A stretch of DNA of 5,506 nucleotides, from assembly GCA_019308525.1 (NCBI GenBank), contig JAFDIC010000282.1, forward strand, positions 1 to 5,506. The letters are read 5' to 3'. Of the stretch, positions 1-5,506 are shown piece by piece (within the stretch, counting starts at the first letter, position 1; the number at the start of each line of letters is the position of its first letter). Position numbers and translations under genes: made by a program. Source of the stretch: Deltaproteobacteria bacterium. Lineage in GTDB: Bacteria > Desulfobacterota > DSM-4660 > Desulfatiglandales > HGW-15. The notes beneath the pieces are model-generated. The model was not told where the DNA came from and made no database searches. It worked only from the letters and a program-made list of their open reading frames with translations.

Positions 1-57
1 AGGGAGAATCATTCTTATCTGTGTGCCAAACAAATACGAGGCTTTATTAAGGGAGAA

Positions 58-64
58 AAGGAGG
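58..64 (+). promoter_or_regulatory. Ribosome binding site of the selenoprotein gene
   Basis: AAGGAGG lies 7 bases before the ATG at 72, a near-perfect Shine-Dalgarno sequence at ideal spacing. It fixes the start at 72 and so includes the signal peptide. No convincing -35/-10 promoter pair can be picked out in the 57 bases before it. Confidence 0.85.
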
Positions 65-71
65 CCTTGCT

Positions 72-740
72 ATGAAAGAAAAAATATTTCCCTTGATCGT
101 GTCATTGCTCGTTTTGGTCCTGGTCTGGGGAGTTTCCTTAGCACAGGAGAGGGGCGGTCCTCCCCCAGGATTTCCCGCCCGAGAGGACAAGGGTCCCAGG
201 GTGGGTGACGTCGCCCCACCCTTTAAGCTTAAGTCCCTGGATGGGAAGGAAGAGTTTGAGATGGAAGCATTCAAGGGTGTGAGACCCGTGGTCCTTCTTT
301 TCGGCAGCTATACCTGACCTCCATTCTATCGCTCGGTGAGCGATATGGAGAAAATGTATCAGGACTATAAAGATATCGCCGAGTTTCGAATTGTCTATAT
401 CAGCGAAGCCCATGCCATTGACGACAGGCGGCCCGTGCCATACGCCATCGAGAAGGGCATCAAGGAGCCCAGAAGTTACGGGGAGCGATGCTCAGTCGCC
501 CGAATCCTGATAGCTGAGGGAAAACTCACAATTCCAACTATTATTGATGACATGGACAACCATGTGGCTGAGGCATATGACGCCCACCCGAACCGGCTTT
601 TCCTTGTCCGCAAGGACGGAAGGCTGGGTGTGGCGGGCGGTCCGGGCCCCTGGGGTTGGGAACCGTCCCTTGAGGAAGCTCGCAAATGGCTTGCCCATTA
701 TAAAAACACGGGCACGGAGCCTGAGCTTTCAAAAAACTAG
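72..740 (+). CDS. Exported deiodinase-like selenoprotein, TGA at 315-317 read as selenocysteine
   Basis: Seen: an ATG at 72 opens a frame reaching TGA at 315-317, and the same frame continues without another stop to TAG at 738-740, giving 222 residues with position 82 as Sec. Residues 1-24 form a signal peptide (KEK, then a long Leu/Val core, then SLA before Gln25), so the mature protein should be periplasmic. A redoxin-like start (VGDVAPPFKL, 44-53) leads to strand PVVLLFGSYT (72-81), Sec82 and PPF. Later blocks match iodothyronine deiodinases: VYISEAHA (108-115), ER...A.ILI (138-147), IPTIIDDMDN (154-163), and a C-terminal GPGPWGWEP block near 190-198. Known: the family has a thioredoxin fold with catalytic Sec; vertebrate members remove iodine from thyroid hormones. 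Inferred: a periplasmic selenol redox or reductive dehalogenation enzyme of unknown substrate. Odd: only one Cys (140); Tyr80 and Ile154 replace two conserved deiodinase cysteines. A nonsense-mutated pseudogene is the alternative, made unlikely by the SECIS-like hairpin and the intact downstream frame. Confidence 0.88.
315..350 (+). promoter_or_regulatory. Selenocysteine UGA codon and bacterial SECIS-like stem-loop
   Basis: TGA at 315-317 is followed at once by a strong hairpin. CTCCA (319-323) pairs perfectly with TGGAG (346-350). After a one-sided TTC bulge (324-326), TATCGCT (327-333) pairs perfectly with AGCGATA (339-345). The apical loop is CGGTG (334-338), or GGT if C334-G338 also pairs. 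The loop G bases are 17-18 bases past the TGA. Known bacterial SECIS elements lie in the reading frame just 3' of the UGA and present one or two G followed by U in a small loop for SelB, at about this distance. The base after the stop is C, the weakest UGA termination context in E. coli. All 12 canonical pairs are read directly from the sequence; SelB binding is inferred. Confidence 0.85.
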
Positions 741-809
741 CATTGGAAAAAAAGGGGGTCAGACCTACACAGGCTGTTGCCCAAAAGCGGACTCAGTGAG
801 GATTCTACC

Positions 810-847
810 ATCAGCCCTCCCCAGGGGGTCTTTTCCCAAGGCCCAAT
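810..847 (+). repeat. Left arm of a perfect 38-bp inverted repeat
   Basis: Bases 810-847 are the exact reverse complement of 1004-1041, with no mismatch over 38 bases. The arm begins ATCAGCCCTCCCC and ends CCAAGGCCCAAT. Just outside it, GGCTGTTGCCCAAAA (772-786) pairs with 1056-1070 at 13 of 15 positions, so the symmetry extends past the perfect core. Confidence 0.93.
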
Positions 848-886
848 CAGAATTCTCCCACGTCCTTACAAGGGCACCTAACACCT

Positions 887-900
887 TGTCGAAGGCGACA
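887..900. repeat. Small perfect hairpin TGTCG-AAGG-CGACA
   Basis: Five base pairs (887-891 with 896-900) close an AAGG loop. Its core TCGAAGGCGA reappears as the reverse complement at 1041-1050, inside another hairpin, so it belongs to the surrounding inverted-repeat pattern. Confidence 0.6.
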
Positions 901-1003
901 GTAGCCCCAGAAGATCATCTCCACCGAAGCCTCCACACCCCTTGTGTCCTATTGAGCAACCCCTATAAGGATAATGGGGGCGTGAGAACGGCTCAGGAGC
1001 GAT

Positions 1004-1041
1004 ATTGGGCCTTGGGAAAAGACCCCCTGGGGAGGGCTGAT
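1004..1041 (-). repeat. Right arm of the perfect 38-bp inverted repeat
   Basis: This is the exact reverse complement of 810-847, and 156 bases separate the arms. Within the spacer, 863-874 and 960-971 are also inversely related (10 of 12), so the region is an imperfect palindrome of roughly 300 bases (772-1070). It may be a MITE-like element, two inverted copies of one short repeat, or a long structured RNA. No transposase is present to decide. Confidence 0.93.
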
Positions 1042-1054
1042 CGCCTTCGATCAG
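1037..1054. repeat. Perfect hairpin CTGATCG-CCTT-CGATCAG
   Basis: Seven base pairs (1037-1043 with 1048-1054) close a CCTT loop. It overlaps the inner-to-outer junction of the right 38-bp arm, so the bases at 1037-1041 could pair either locally or with the left arm. No T-run follows, so a simple intrinsic terminator is not supported. Confidence 0.65.
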
Positions 1055-1073
1055 GTTTTGAGCAGCAGCCCGT

Positions 1074-1093
1074 TGAGAAAAGACCCCTAGGGA
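1074..1093 (+). repeat. Degenerate third copy of the repeat core
   Basis: TGAGAAAAGACCCCTAGGGA repeats, in the same orientation, the core TGGGAAAAGACCCCCTGGGG at 1013-1032 within the right 38-bp arm. With the left arm as the inverted copy, the core occurs three times in under 300 bases. Confidence 0.6.
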
Positions 1094-1188
1094 CCACAAC
1101 AGCGGATACCGTGATGCCCTATCTTTGTTACGCCGCTATAGATCTTCTGAGGGCCCTTCCACATGCAGGAACAGATTGTAGTTACAAA

Positions 1189-1207
1189 CACAAGTGCCTG
1201 CCTTGTG
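1189..1207. repeat. Small hairpin CACAAG-loop-CTTGTG
   Basis: Six perfect base pairs (1189-1194 with 1202-1207) close a 7-base loop. It lies a few bases before the REP-like palindrome. No T-run follows on either strand. It could be part of a compound REP unit or chance. Confidence 0.35.
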
Positions 1208-1213
1208 CACCGG

Positions 1214-1242
1214 TCTTTCGCGACTGAAAGTCGCTCCTACAG
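1214..1242 (-). repeat. REP-like palindrome with GTAG foot
   Basis: On the minus strand this reads CTGTAGGAGCGACT, a TTC loop, then AGTCGCGAAAGA. GCGACT (1220-1225) pairs perfectly with AGTCGC (1229-1234), and a GTAG tetranucleotide sits at the 5' foot of the stem on the minus strand (1237-1240). This matches the known design of bacterial REP sequences (for example GTAGGAGCGAG...CTCGC in Pseudomonas), mobilised by REP-associated Y1 tyrosine transposases (RAYTs). No RAYT gene is in the window, so the element would be non-autonomous. Confidence 0.65.
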
Positions 1243-1293
1243 GGGAAATGGTGATTCACAGTATCAGGGAGCGGAACGATTCGGCAACGGCCC

Positions 1294-1325
1294 CTAAACT
1301 GTGGACAACTTTGTCAGTAGTTTAG
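1294..1325. repeat. Compound palindrome beside the end of recD
   Basis: CTAAACT (1294-1300) pairs perfectly with AGTTTAG (1319-1325), and inside it GACA (1304-1307) pairs with TGTC (1312-1315), giving a nested two-level palindrome of 32 bases. It ends 38 bases from the recD stop. It could stabilise or end the recD transcript, but there is no T-run, so it may equally be a transposon-end remnant or protein-binding site. Confidence 0.5.
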
Positions 1326-1363
1326 CTTTGCCCCCCTTTCCCTTTGCTGAGGCATGAAGTCTC

Positions 1364-3238
1364 TTACCTCCATAGGGCATCGCGCAATCCCGACCTCCTC
1401 TCGGTACGCCTGGACACGGCGGCTCGAAAGATATCCTCCTTGCACCATATTTCTACGGACTCCCGGGCCCTGGTTATGGCCGTGTAGATGAGTTCCCTGG
1501 TCAAGAGGGGTGTATCCCGGTCGGGCAGGATCAGGACTACCCTGTCAAACTCCGAGCCCTGGCTCTTGTGTACGGTCATAGAATAGACCGTTTCATGCTC
1601 CGGGAGCCTGGCAGGGTGGATCTTCCTGAAGCCCCCGCCCGCTTCCGGAAAAAAGACCCGGAGGTCATTTCCCTCCTCCGGGTCCTCCAAGACAATGCCT
1701 ACATCGCCGTTATATAACTCGAGGCCGTAGTCATTGGTGATGATCATTACGGGTTTCCCTGCATAGTATCCTTTTTCCTGCCTGATAACCCCTTTATCTT
1801 TCAAGGCCTTCTCCGCCAGCAGGTTCAGAGCGCCTATCCCGTAAGGCCCTTCCCTCACGGCGCAAAGGATCCTGAATCGCTCAAACATGCGAAGGCATTC
1901 ACCGGGGTCTGAGCTTCCCGGGTAACCCCCGTAGCTTGCCAGGATCTTCTCCCTCATCACCCTTGGAAAGGCCCCTTGCTCGGGCAAGGGTTTCCAGTGG
2001 ACATCCTGGTAGTGCGTGCTCATGAGGCAGTCCAGGGCAGCATCCCCATCGCCCCTGTTCACATGATCACTCAACAGGGCGATGCCGCTGTCCCGCGGGA
2101 ACCTGTAACTCTTTTCAAGCTGCACTATGCACTCCCTGATGCCCCTTGCCTCCTTCCCCTCAACAGGGATACTGTACCCTGTCATCCGCCTGAGTTCCCT
2201 GGAAAAGGTGCTCGAAAAGGTGTATGAAGGTTCCACGTCGCATATATCCCCCAGGATGGCTCCTGCCTCCACGGATGCCAGCTGGTCCTTGTCTCCCAGC
2301 AGTATCAGGCGTGATCCCCGGGGAATCGCCTGGACGAGCTTGGACATCAGGGCAAGGTCCACCATGGAGGCCTCATCCACCACGACCACATCCACGGAGA
2401 GGGGGTTCTCCCTGTTATGGCGAAAATAGGGACTGTCCTTGATGGGCCCCAGCAACCTATGAATGGTCGAGGCATCTGAAGGCATGGAGTCTCTTATGTC
2501 TTGCGTGCAGGGGAGGCTCTTCTTGACTTCTCTTATGGCTTCCTGCATCCTTGCCGCCCCTTTCCCTGTGGGAGAGGCCAGTGCGATCCGCGGCTTTGCC
2601 CCGTCTCCCTGTTCAAGGAGCAGGGCCAGGATCCTGGCTACAGTGGTCGTCTTTCCCGTGCCCGGGCCTCCCGAGATGACACAGAACCTCTTGCTAAGGG
2701 CGGTAAAGGCGGCCACCTTCTGCATGTCCCCATCCCCGTCGGAAGGATCTCCGGGAAAGAGAGTGGACAGCATGCGCTCGAACATTCGAGGATCCCCGGG
2801 GAGATCAATCCCCTCTGCCCTCTCCCTTATCGATTCGGCCAGTCTTTCCTGGTATTCCCAGTAACGGTAAAGGTACAGCCTGGCCCTTTCATCGAGGATC
2901 AGGGGATTGTACTCTCCAGGCCTTCCCACAACCCTGCTCTCCTCCAGCCCCCTAACCCACTCTTCCAGTTCCGGGCACAGGAAGTCTTCCTCTTCCTTTT
3001 CCTGCGCTGGTAAAGGTTTCCCAGCCATGGCCGAGAGGTCCAGGCAAATATGTCCCTGCCTGGTGTGACTGCTCAACAGCGCCGCGGACAGGGAGACCAG
3101 GAATTGGTTTTTCTCTGCCAGTCGCGAGATCAACCTCGCGAAATGTATATCCAGGTATGAGAGAATCCCCTTGTCGTGGAGTAGATACAGATCTTCAGTG
3201 TTCGCCATGAAGGTGATTTTCCCCTTGCCAGAATTCAC
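1364..3238 (-). CDS. recD: RecD, exodeoxyribonuclease V alpha subunit (5'-to-3' helicase)
   Basis: RecD is the fast 5'-to-3' motor of RecBCD, which processes double-strand breaks for homologous recombination and degrades foreign linear DNA. The 624-residue product (E. coli RecD is 608) is complete. Its N-terminal block has the RecD-typical LDIHFARLISRL (29-40) and GHICLDLSAM (62-71). Superfamily 1 helicase motifs follow: Walker A GGPGTGKTTT (190-199, Lys196), ASPTGKGAARM (221-231), Walker B VVDEAS (286-291), LILLGDKDQL (311-320), KSYRF (376-380), MTVHKSQGSEFD (554-565) and YTAITRAR (585-592, arginine finger). All key residues are present. The start used is GTG at 3236-3238 with GGAG four bases upstream; ATG at 3206-3208 (residue 11) is a reasonable alternative, because family similarity begins only after it. 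The gene follows recB after 9 bases, pointing to one transcript and perhaps coupled translation. It converges on the selenoprotein gene. Confidence 0.96.
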   Translation of the reverse strand: MNSGKGKITFMANTEDLYLLHDKGILSYLDIHFARLISRLAEKNQFLVSLSAALLSSHTRQGHICLDLSAMAGKPLPAQEKEEEDFLCPELEEWVRGLEESRVVGRPGEYNPLILDERARLYLYRYWEYQERLAESIRERAEGIDLPGDPRMFERMLSTLFPGDPSDGDGDMQKVAAFTALSKRFCVISGGPGTGKTTTVARILALLLEQGDGAKPRIALASPTGKGAARMQEAIREVKKSLPCTQDIRDSMPSDASTIHRLLGPIKDSPYFRHNRENPLSVDVVVVDEASMVDLALMSKLVQAIPRGSRLILLGDKDQLASVEAGAILGDICDVEPSYTFSSTFSRELRRMTGYSIPVEGKEARGIRECIVQLEKSYRFPRDSGIALLSDHVNRGDGDAALDCLMSTHYQDVHWKPLPEQGAFPRVMREKILASYGGYPGSSDPGECLRMFERFRILCAVREGPYGIGALNLLAEKALKDKGVIRQEKGYYAGKPVMIITNDYGLELYNGDVGIVLEDPEEGNDLRVFFPEAGGGFRKIHPARLPEHETVYSMTVHKSQGSEFDRVVLILPDRDTPLLTRELIYTAITRARESVEIWCKEDIFRAAVSRRTERRSGLRDALWR

Positions 3239-3242
3239 TGGT

Positions 3243-3258
3243 CTCCGTCAGGCCTCCT
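3243..3258 (-). promoter_or_regulatory. Possible ribosome binding sites of recD overlapping the end of recB
   Basis: On the minus strand AGGAGG (3253-3258) lies within the last codons of recB, and GGAG (3243-3246) falls after its stop. GGAG is 4 bases from the recD GTG, which is short, while AGGAGG is 14 bases away, which is long. Neither is ideal, which suggests recD translation depends on ribosomes finishing recB. Confidence 0.4.
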
Positions 3259-5506
3259 GTCTCTTTTGATCTGGAGTCCTGTCTATCAGGCTATTGCTCA
3301 ATGCCCTTATCAATTGCTCGGGGGGTCTGTCCCTGTATATGCCGTAGTCGGGTCCCCTTTCATGGTCTACGCCGCGCAGAAAGACATAAAAGACTCCGCC
3401 GAAATTCTCTTCATAACTGTACCCGGGGACCCTCAATCCCAGGTACTGGTCAAGGGCGAGCGCATAGATATGGTACTGGAAATGATAGAAGTTTTCCTCC
3501 ATGGCCCTGGAAACAGCCTCCTGTCCGTAGTCTTCTATCCTGTGACCCAGGAAATTGGACTTCCAGTCCACGAGATAGAAACGATCTTTCCACCTGAACA
3601 CCATGTCCATGAAACCCTTCATGAAACCCTTGACAGGAGAGAACTCGAGTCTTTCAAGGTATTCAGGGTAGTTTTGCAGTGAGTCCCCGTGGGACCCCTT
3701 GACAAAAAGGGCCCTCAGGCCCTCGACGGAGATCTGCTTGAGAGGGAAATAGAACTCCAATTCATTGAGCCGGTCCTGGTTCGGAATCTTTGAGAGGCAA
3801 AGTCCCTCATCGCCCGGATCAAGGGGCAGGGACAGTACCCGGTGGATCATTTCGCAGACCGCGTCCAACCACGAGATTTCAAACCCGTAGGACCCGAGCT
3901 TCCGGGAAACCAGTTCCCGGACCAGGGTCAAGTCTGCGGTAAAATCCAGGTGCTCGAAGATATCATGGAAGAAGATTCCGGCCCTTGTCCCCCTGGGGAA
4001 GGAAAATATGGTCGCTGAATCCTGGCTTGCCTCTTCCTCTTCGAATACCTCAGTCTCTTGTGCCTGGCTTTCAATTATTGCATCGTAGTCGGGCAGTTCT
4101 TCTCCGTGCCTTTGAGCGTGGGCAAGGGAAGAAAAGCTGGAGACCCTCCACTGCCGGTCGATCTCTCCCTTGAATCTCCTGGGCCCCAGGACTCTCTCTC
4201 TTTCCAATCGAGGAGAAAGGGCAGGCGCATCATCCAGGGGAATATGGCACATGCCTATTGCTCCCCCTGCCCTTTCCTGGATATCTGCCAGACCCCTGTA
4301 GAACTCCTCATCACTCAGGGAGTTCACGATCGCCCCGGTCTTCCTGGCAATATCAGCTTCTTCTCCTGGATCCTTGTAATAGAAAAGGTATGCGGGCCCG
4401 GATGTCTCAGACTCATTTATCCTCCCCCAGACAAGGTAGCAGCGATTCCTTGCCCGGGTGAGGGCGACATAAAGTAGTCGCAGGTTTTCGGCCAGGGACT
4501 CCTCTTCCGCCTTTAAGAGGTGTTCTTCCACGCCGGATCCAAGGTCCAGGGTCAAACGCATCTCGTCGTCCTTGTCGTGGAAGATGAGATCTTCTCCTTT
4601 CCTTGCCAGGGAGCCATCCCAGGTAAAGGGACAAAACACCACCGGATACTCCAGGCCCTTGCACCTGTGCATGGTGATTATCCTTACCGCATTTTCATCA
4701 CTTTCCAGGCGCAACTGGTGTTCTTCGAGCTTCCGGGTACCAGGGCTTCTTTGTTCCGCGAGCCATTTAAACAGGCCTGTCATGTCGAGCTTCTTCTCTG
4801 TTGATATCCTGTGCAGTGTCTCCTCCAGGTGCAGCAGGTTGGTGCAGCGTCGTTCTCCGTCCCTGTAAGCCATGAGGCGCACGAGCACCCCCTCTCTCAA
4901 GAGCAGGGTACGAAACATCCTTATGAAGCCCTGTTCCTGCCAGATGAGGTTGTAATCCCGAAACTGTACAAGACGCCTTTCCCATTCCCTGTCATTTCCC
5001 ATCAAAATCTCTATGGATTCTCCTTTCAAGCCCAGCATATCCGTTGAAAGGGCAGCCTTGAAAAGGACTTCATTGCCTGGCTCCACGATGCTCGCCAGTA
5101 CCCTTTCCAGCTCCAGGGCCTCGTGGGACTCGAAGAGGTTGGCCGAGCTGTATACAATGCTTGGTATGTTAAGGGCCGACAGGTCTTTCTGTATGAGCTC
5201 GGCTTCCCGGTTTCTCCTGACCAGCACGGCAATATCCCTTTCCTCCAGGGGCCTTTGCCCTATCAGGGCCTTATTCTGCCGTCCCAGGTGAACCAGCCTG
5301 GATATCTCCCCCACAACTCCCCTTCGGATCAACTCCCTGGCCTCTCCTTTGTTAATCACCTCACCGGGCTTTGCCAGTTTCCCTGGATCAAGCAACCATA
5401 TTTGAAGGGGTTCCTGGCTATCAGGGTCCATCCTGAGGACCTCCTGATCTTCCCTCTCAGCAGGTTCAACAGGCCGAAACCCTATTTCCTTGTAAACAAA
5501 GGGGCG
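3248..5506 (-). CDS. recB: RecB, exodeoxyribonuclease V beta subunit (3' part; start outside window)
   Basis: RecB provides the 3'-to-5' helicase and the only nuclease of RecBCD. The last 752 residues are visible; the frame stays open to the window edge, so the Met at 5429-5431 (visible residue 26) is not the start. The missing part would hold Walker A and helicase motifs I-III. Visible in order: MWLM-like IWLLDPGK (about 36-43), helicase motif V ITMHRCKGLEYPVV (277-290), motif VI LLYVALTRAR (344-353), an acidic linker (about 485-495), then the RecB nuclease domain: AGIFFHDIFEHL (His514), ELEFYFP (about 582-588), GFMDMVF (Asp634), VDWKSNFLG (Asp647, Lys649) and FQYHIYAL (Gln677, Tyr678). The stretch from GFMDM to FGGVFYVFLRGVD closely follows E. 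coli RecB, including DYKSNWLG. All nuclease metal ligands I would expect are present, so the enzyme looks active. The stop lies 9 bases before recD. Confidence 0.96.
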   Translation of the reverse strand, partial: RPFVYKEIGFRPVEPAEREDQEVLRMDPDSQEPLQIWLLDPGKLAKPGEVINKGEARELIRRGVVGEISRLVHLGRQNKALIGQRPLEERDIAVLVRRNREAELIQKDLSALNIPSIVYSSANLFESHEALELERVLASIVEPGNEVLFKAALSTDMLGLKGESIEILMGNDREWERRLVQFRDYNLIWQEQGFIRMFRTLLLREGVLVRLMAYRDGERRCTNLLHLEETLHRISTEKKLDMTGLFKWLAEQRSPGTRKLEEHQLRLESDENAVRIITMHRCKGLEYPVVFCPFTWDGSLARKGEDLIFHDKDDEMRLTLDLGSGVEEHLLKAEEESLAENLRLLYVALTRARNRCYLVWGRINESETSGPAYLFYYKDPGEEADIARKTGAIVNSLSDEEFYRGLADIQERAGGAIGMCHIPLDDAPALSPRLERERVLGPRRFKGEIDRQWRVSSFSSLAHAQRHGEELPDYDAIIESQAQETEVFEEEEASQDSATIFSFPRGTRAGIFFHDIFEHLDFTADLTLVRELVSRKLGSYGFEISWLDAVCEMIHRVLSLPLDPGDEGLCLSKIPNQDRLNELEFYFPLKQISVEGLRALFVKGSHGDSLQNYPEYLERLEFSPVKGFMKGFMDMVFRWKDRFYLVDWKSNFLGHRIEDYGQEAVSRAMEENFYHFQYHIYALALDQYLGLRVPGYSYEENFGGVFYVFLRGVDHERGPDYGIYRDRPPEQLIRALSNSLIDRTPDQKRQEA

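Larger units (their letters stand above)
741..1363. other. Repeat-rich intergenic region between convergent genes
   Basis: These 623 bases separate the 3' end of the selenoprotein gene from the 3' end of recD. I see no credible gene: the longest open frames on either strand lack domains or a ribosome binding site and cross the repeats. The stretch is instead packed with inverted repeats, each described in its own entry. It starts with a purine-rich run followed by GGGGGTCAGACCTACAC (754-770). Neither strand has an obvious hairpin-plus-T-run terminator. About 1095-1188 shows nothing I can recognise. Confidence 0.7.

Noticed and set aside
5..15. AGAAT-C-ATTCT palindrome upstream of the selenoprotein gene, as a possible operator
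   Set aside because: Only 5 bases per arm, at the window edge, and matching no site I know; chance cannot be excluded.
23..208. Plus-strand open frame starting at GTG 23
   Set aside because: It overlaps the selenoprotein start and signal peptide in another frame, and the product has no recognisable features.
336..740. A separate gene starting at GTG 336
   Set aside because: It is in the same frame as the gene starting at 72, has no ribosome binding site, starts inside the SECIS-like hairpin and would lack the catalytic strand. It is the second half of the selenoprotein.
72..740. Pseudogene with a nonsense mutation
   Set aside because: The TGA sits exactly at the family's Sec position, a SECIS-like hairpin follows, and the 140 downstream residues remain open and family-like.
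72..740. True thyroid-hormone deiodinase activity
   Set aside because: Fold similarity does not give the substrate; two conserved cysteines and a histidine differ, and a bacterial iodothyronine substrate is not established.
878..1099. Minus-strand open frame of 73 codons
   Set aside because: It lies wholly within the inverted-repeat block, has no convincing ribosome binding site and no recognisable similarity.
544..1227. Plus-strand open frame of 227 codons through the intergenic region
   Set aside because: It begins inside the selenoprotein gene in another frame at a TTG, has no domain, crosses the inverted repeats and shows no plausible protein composition.
741..1363. CRISPR array
   Set aside because: The repeats are inverted, irregularly spaced and few; there is no regular direct-repeat and spacer pattern and no cas gene.

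Overview
The window looks like chromosomal DNA from a Gram-negative bacterium of moderately high GC. RecB and RecD of the Escherichia coli RecBCD type, an exported selenoprotein and REP-like palindromes together fit a proteobacterium in the broad sense. A deltaproteobacterial (Desulfobacterota-like) source is my guess from the combination, not something the sequence proves. No rRNA or other taxonomic marker is present.

Left (about 1-740): a plus-strand gene with a strong Shine-Dalgarno sequence and an N-terminal signal peptide. It appears to stop at an in-frame TGA at 315-317, but the same frame stays open to a TAG at 738-740. Read through with TGA as selenocysteine (Sec), it gives a 222-residue protein that resembles the iodothyronine deiodinase family from end to end. 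Sec82 sits where deiodinases carry their catalytic selenocysteine (GSYT-U-PPF, against GSCT-U-PxF in vertebrates). Directly after the TGA lies a two-part stem-loop with a GGU apical loop at the right distance to be a bacterial SECIS element. Routine annotation would split or truncate this gene, so it is the main find of the window.

Middle (741-1363): about 620 bases with no credible gene, rich in inverted repeats. It holds a perfect 38-bp inverted repeat with 156 bases between the arms, inside a longer imperfect palindrome. It also has paired small hairpins, a REP-like hairpin with a GTAG foot, and a compound 32-bp palindrome near the end of recD. It separates two convergent transcription units.

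Right (1364-5506, minus strand): recD, complete, preceded 9 bases upstream by the 3' part of recB, whose start lies beyond the window. The two encode the fast 5'-to-3' helicase subunit and the helicase-nuclease subunit of RecBCD, and are almost certainly one operon. recC would be expected further upstream. I see no functional link between recBD and the selenoprotein; they are only convergent neighbours.
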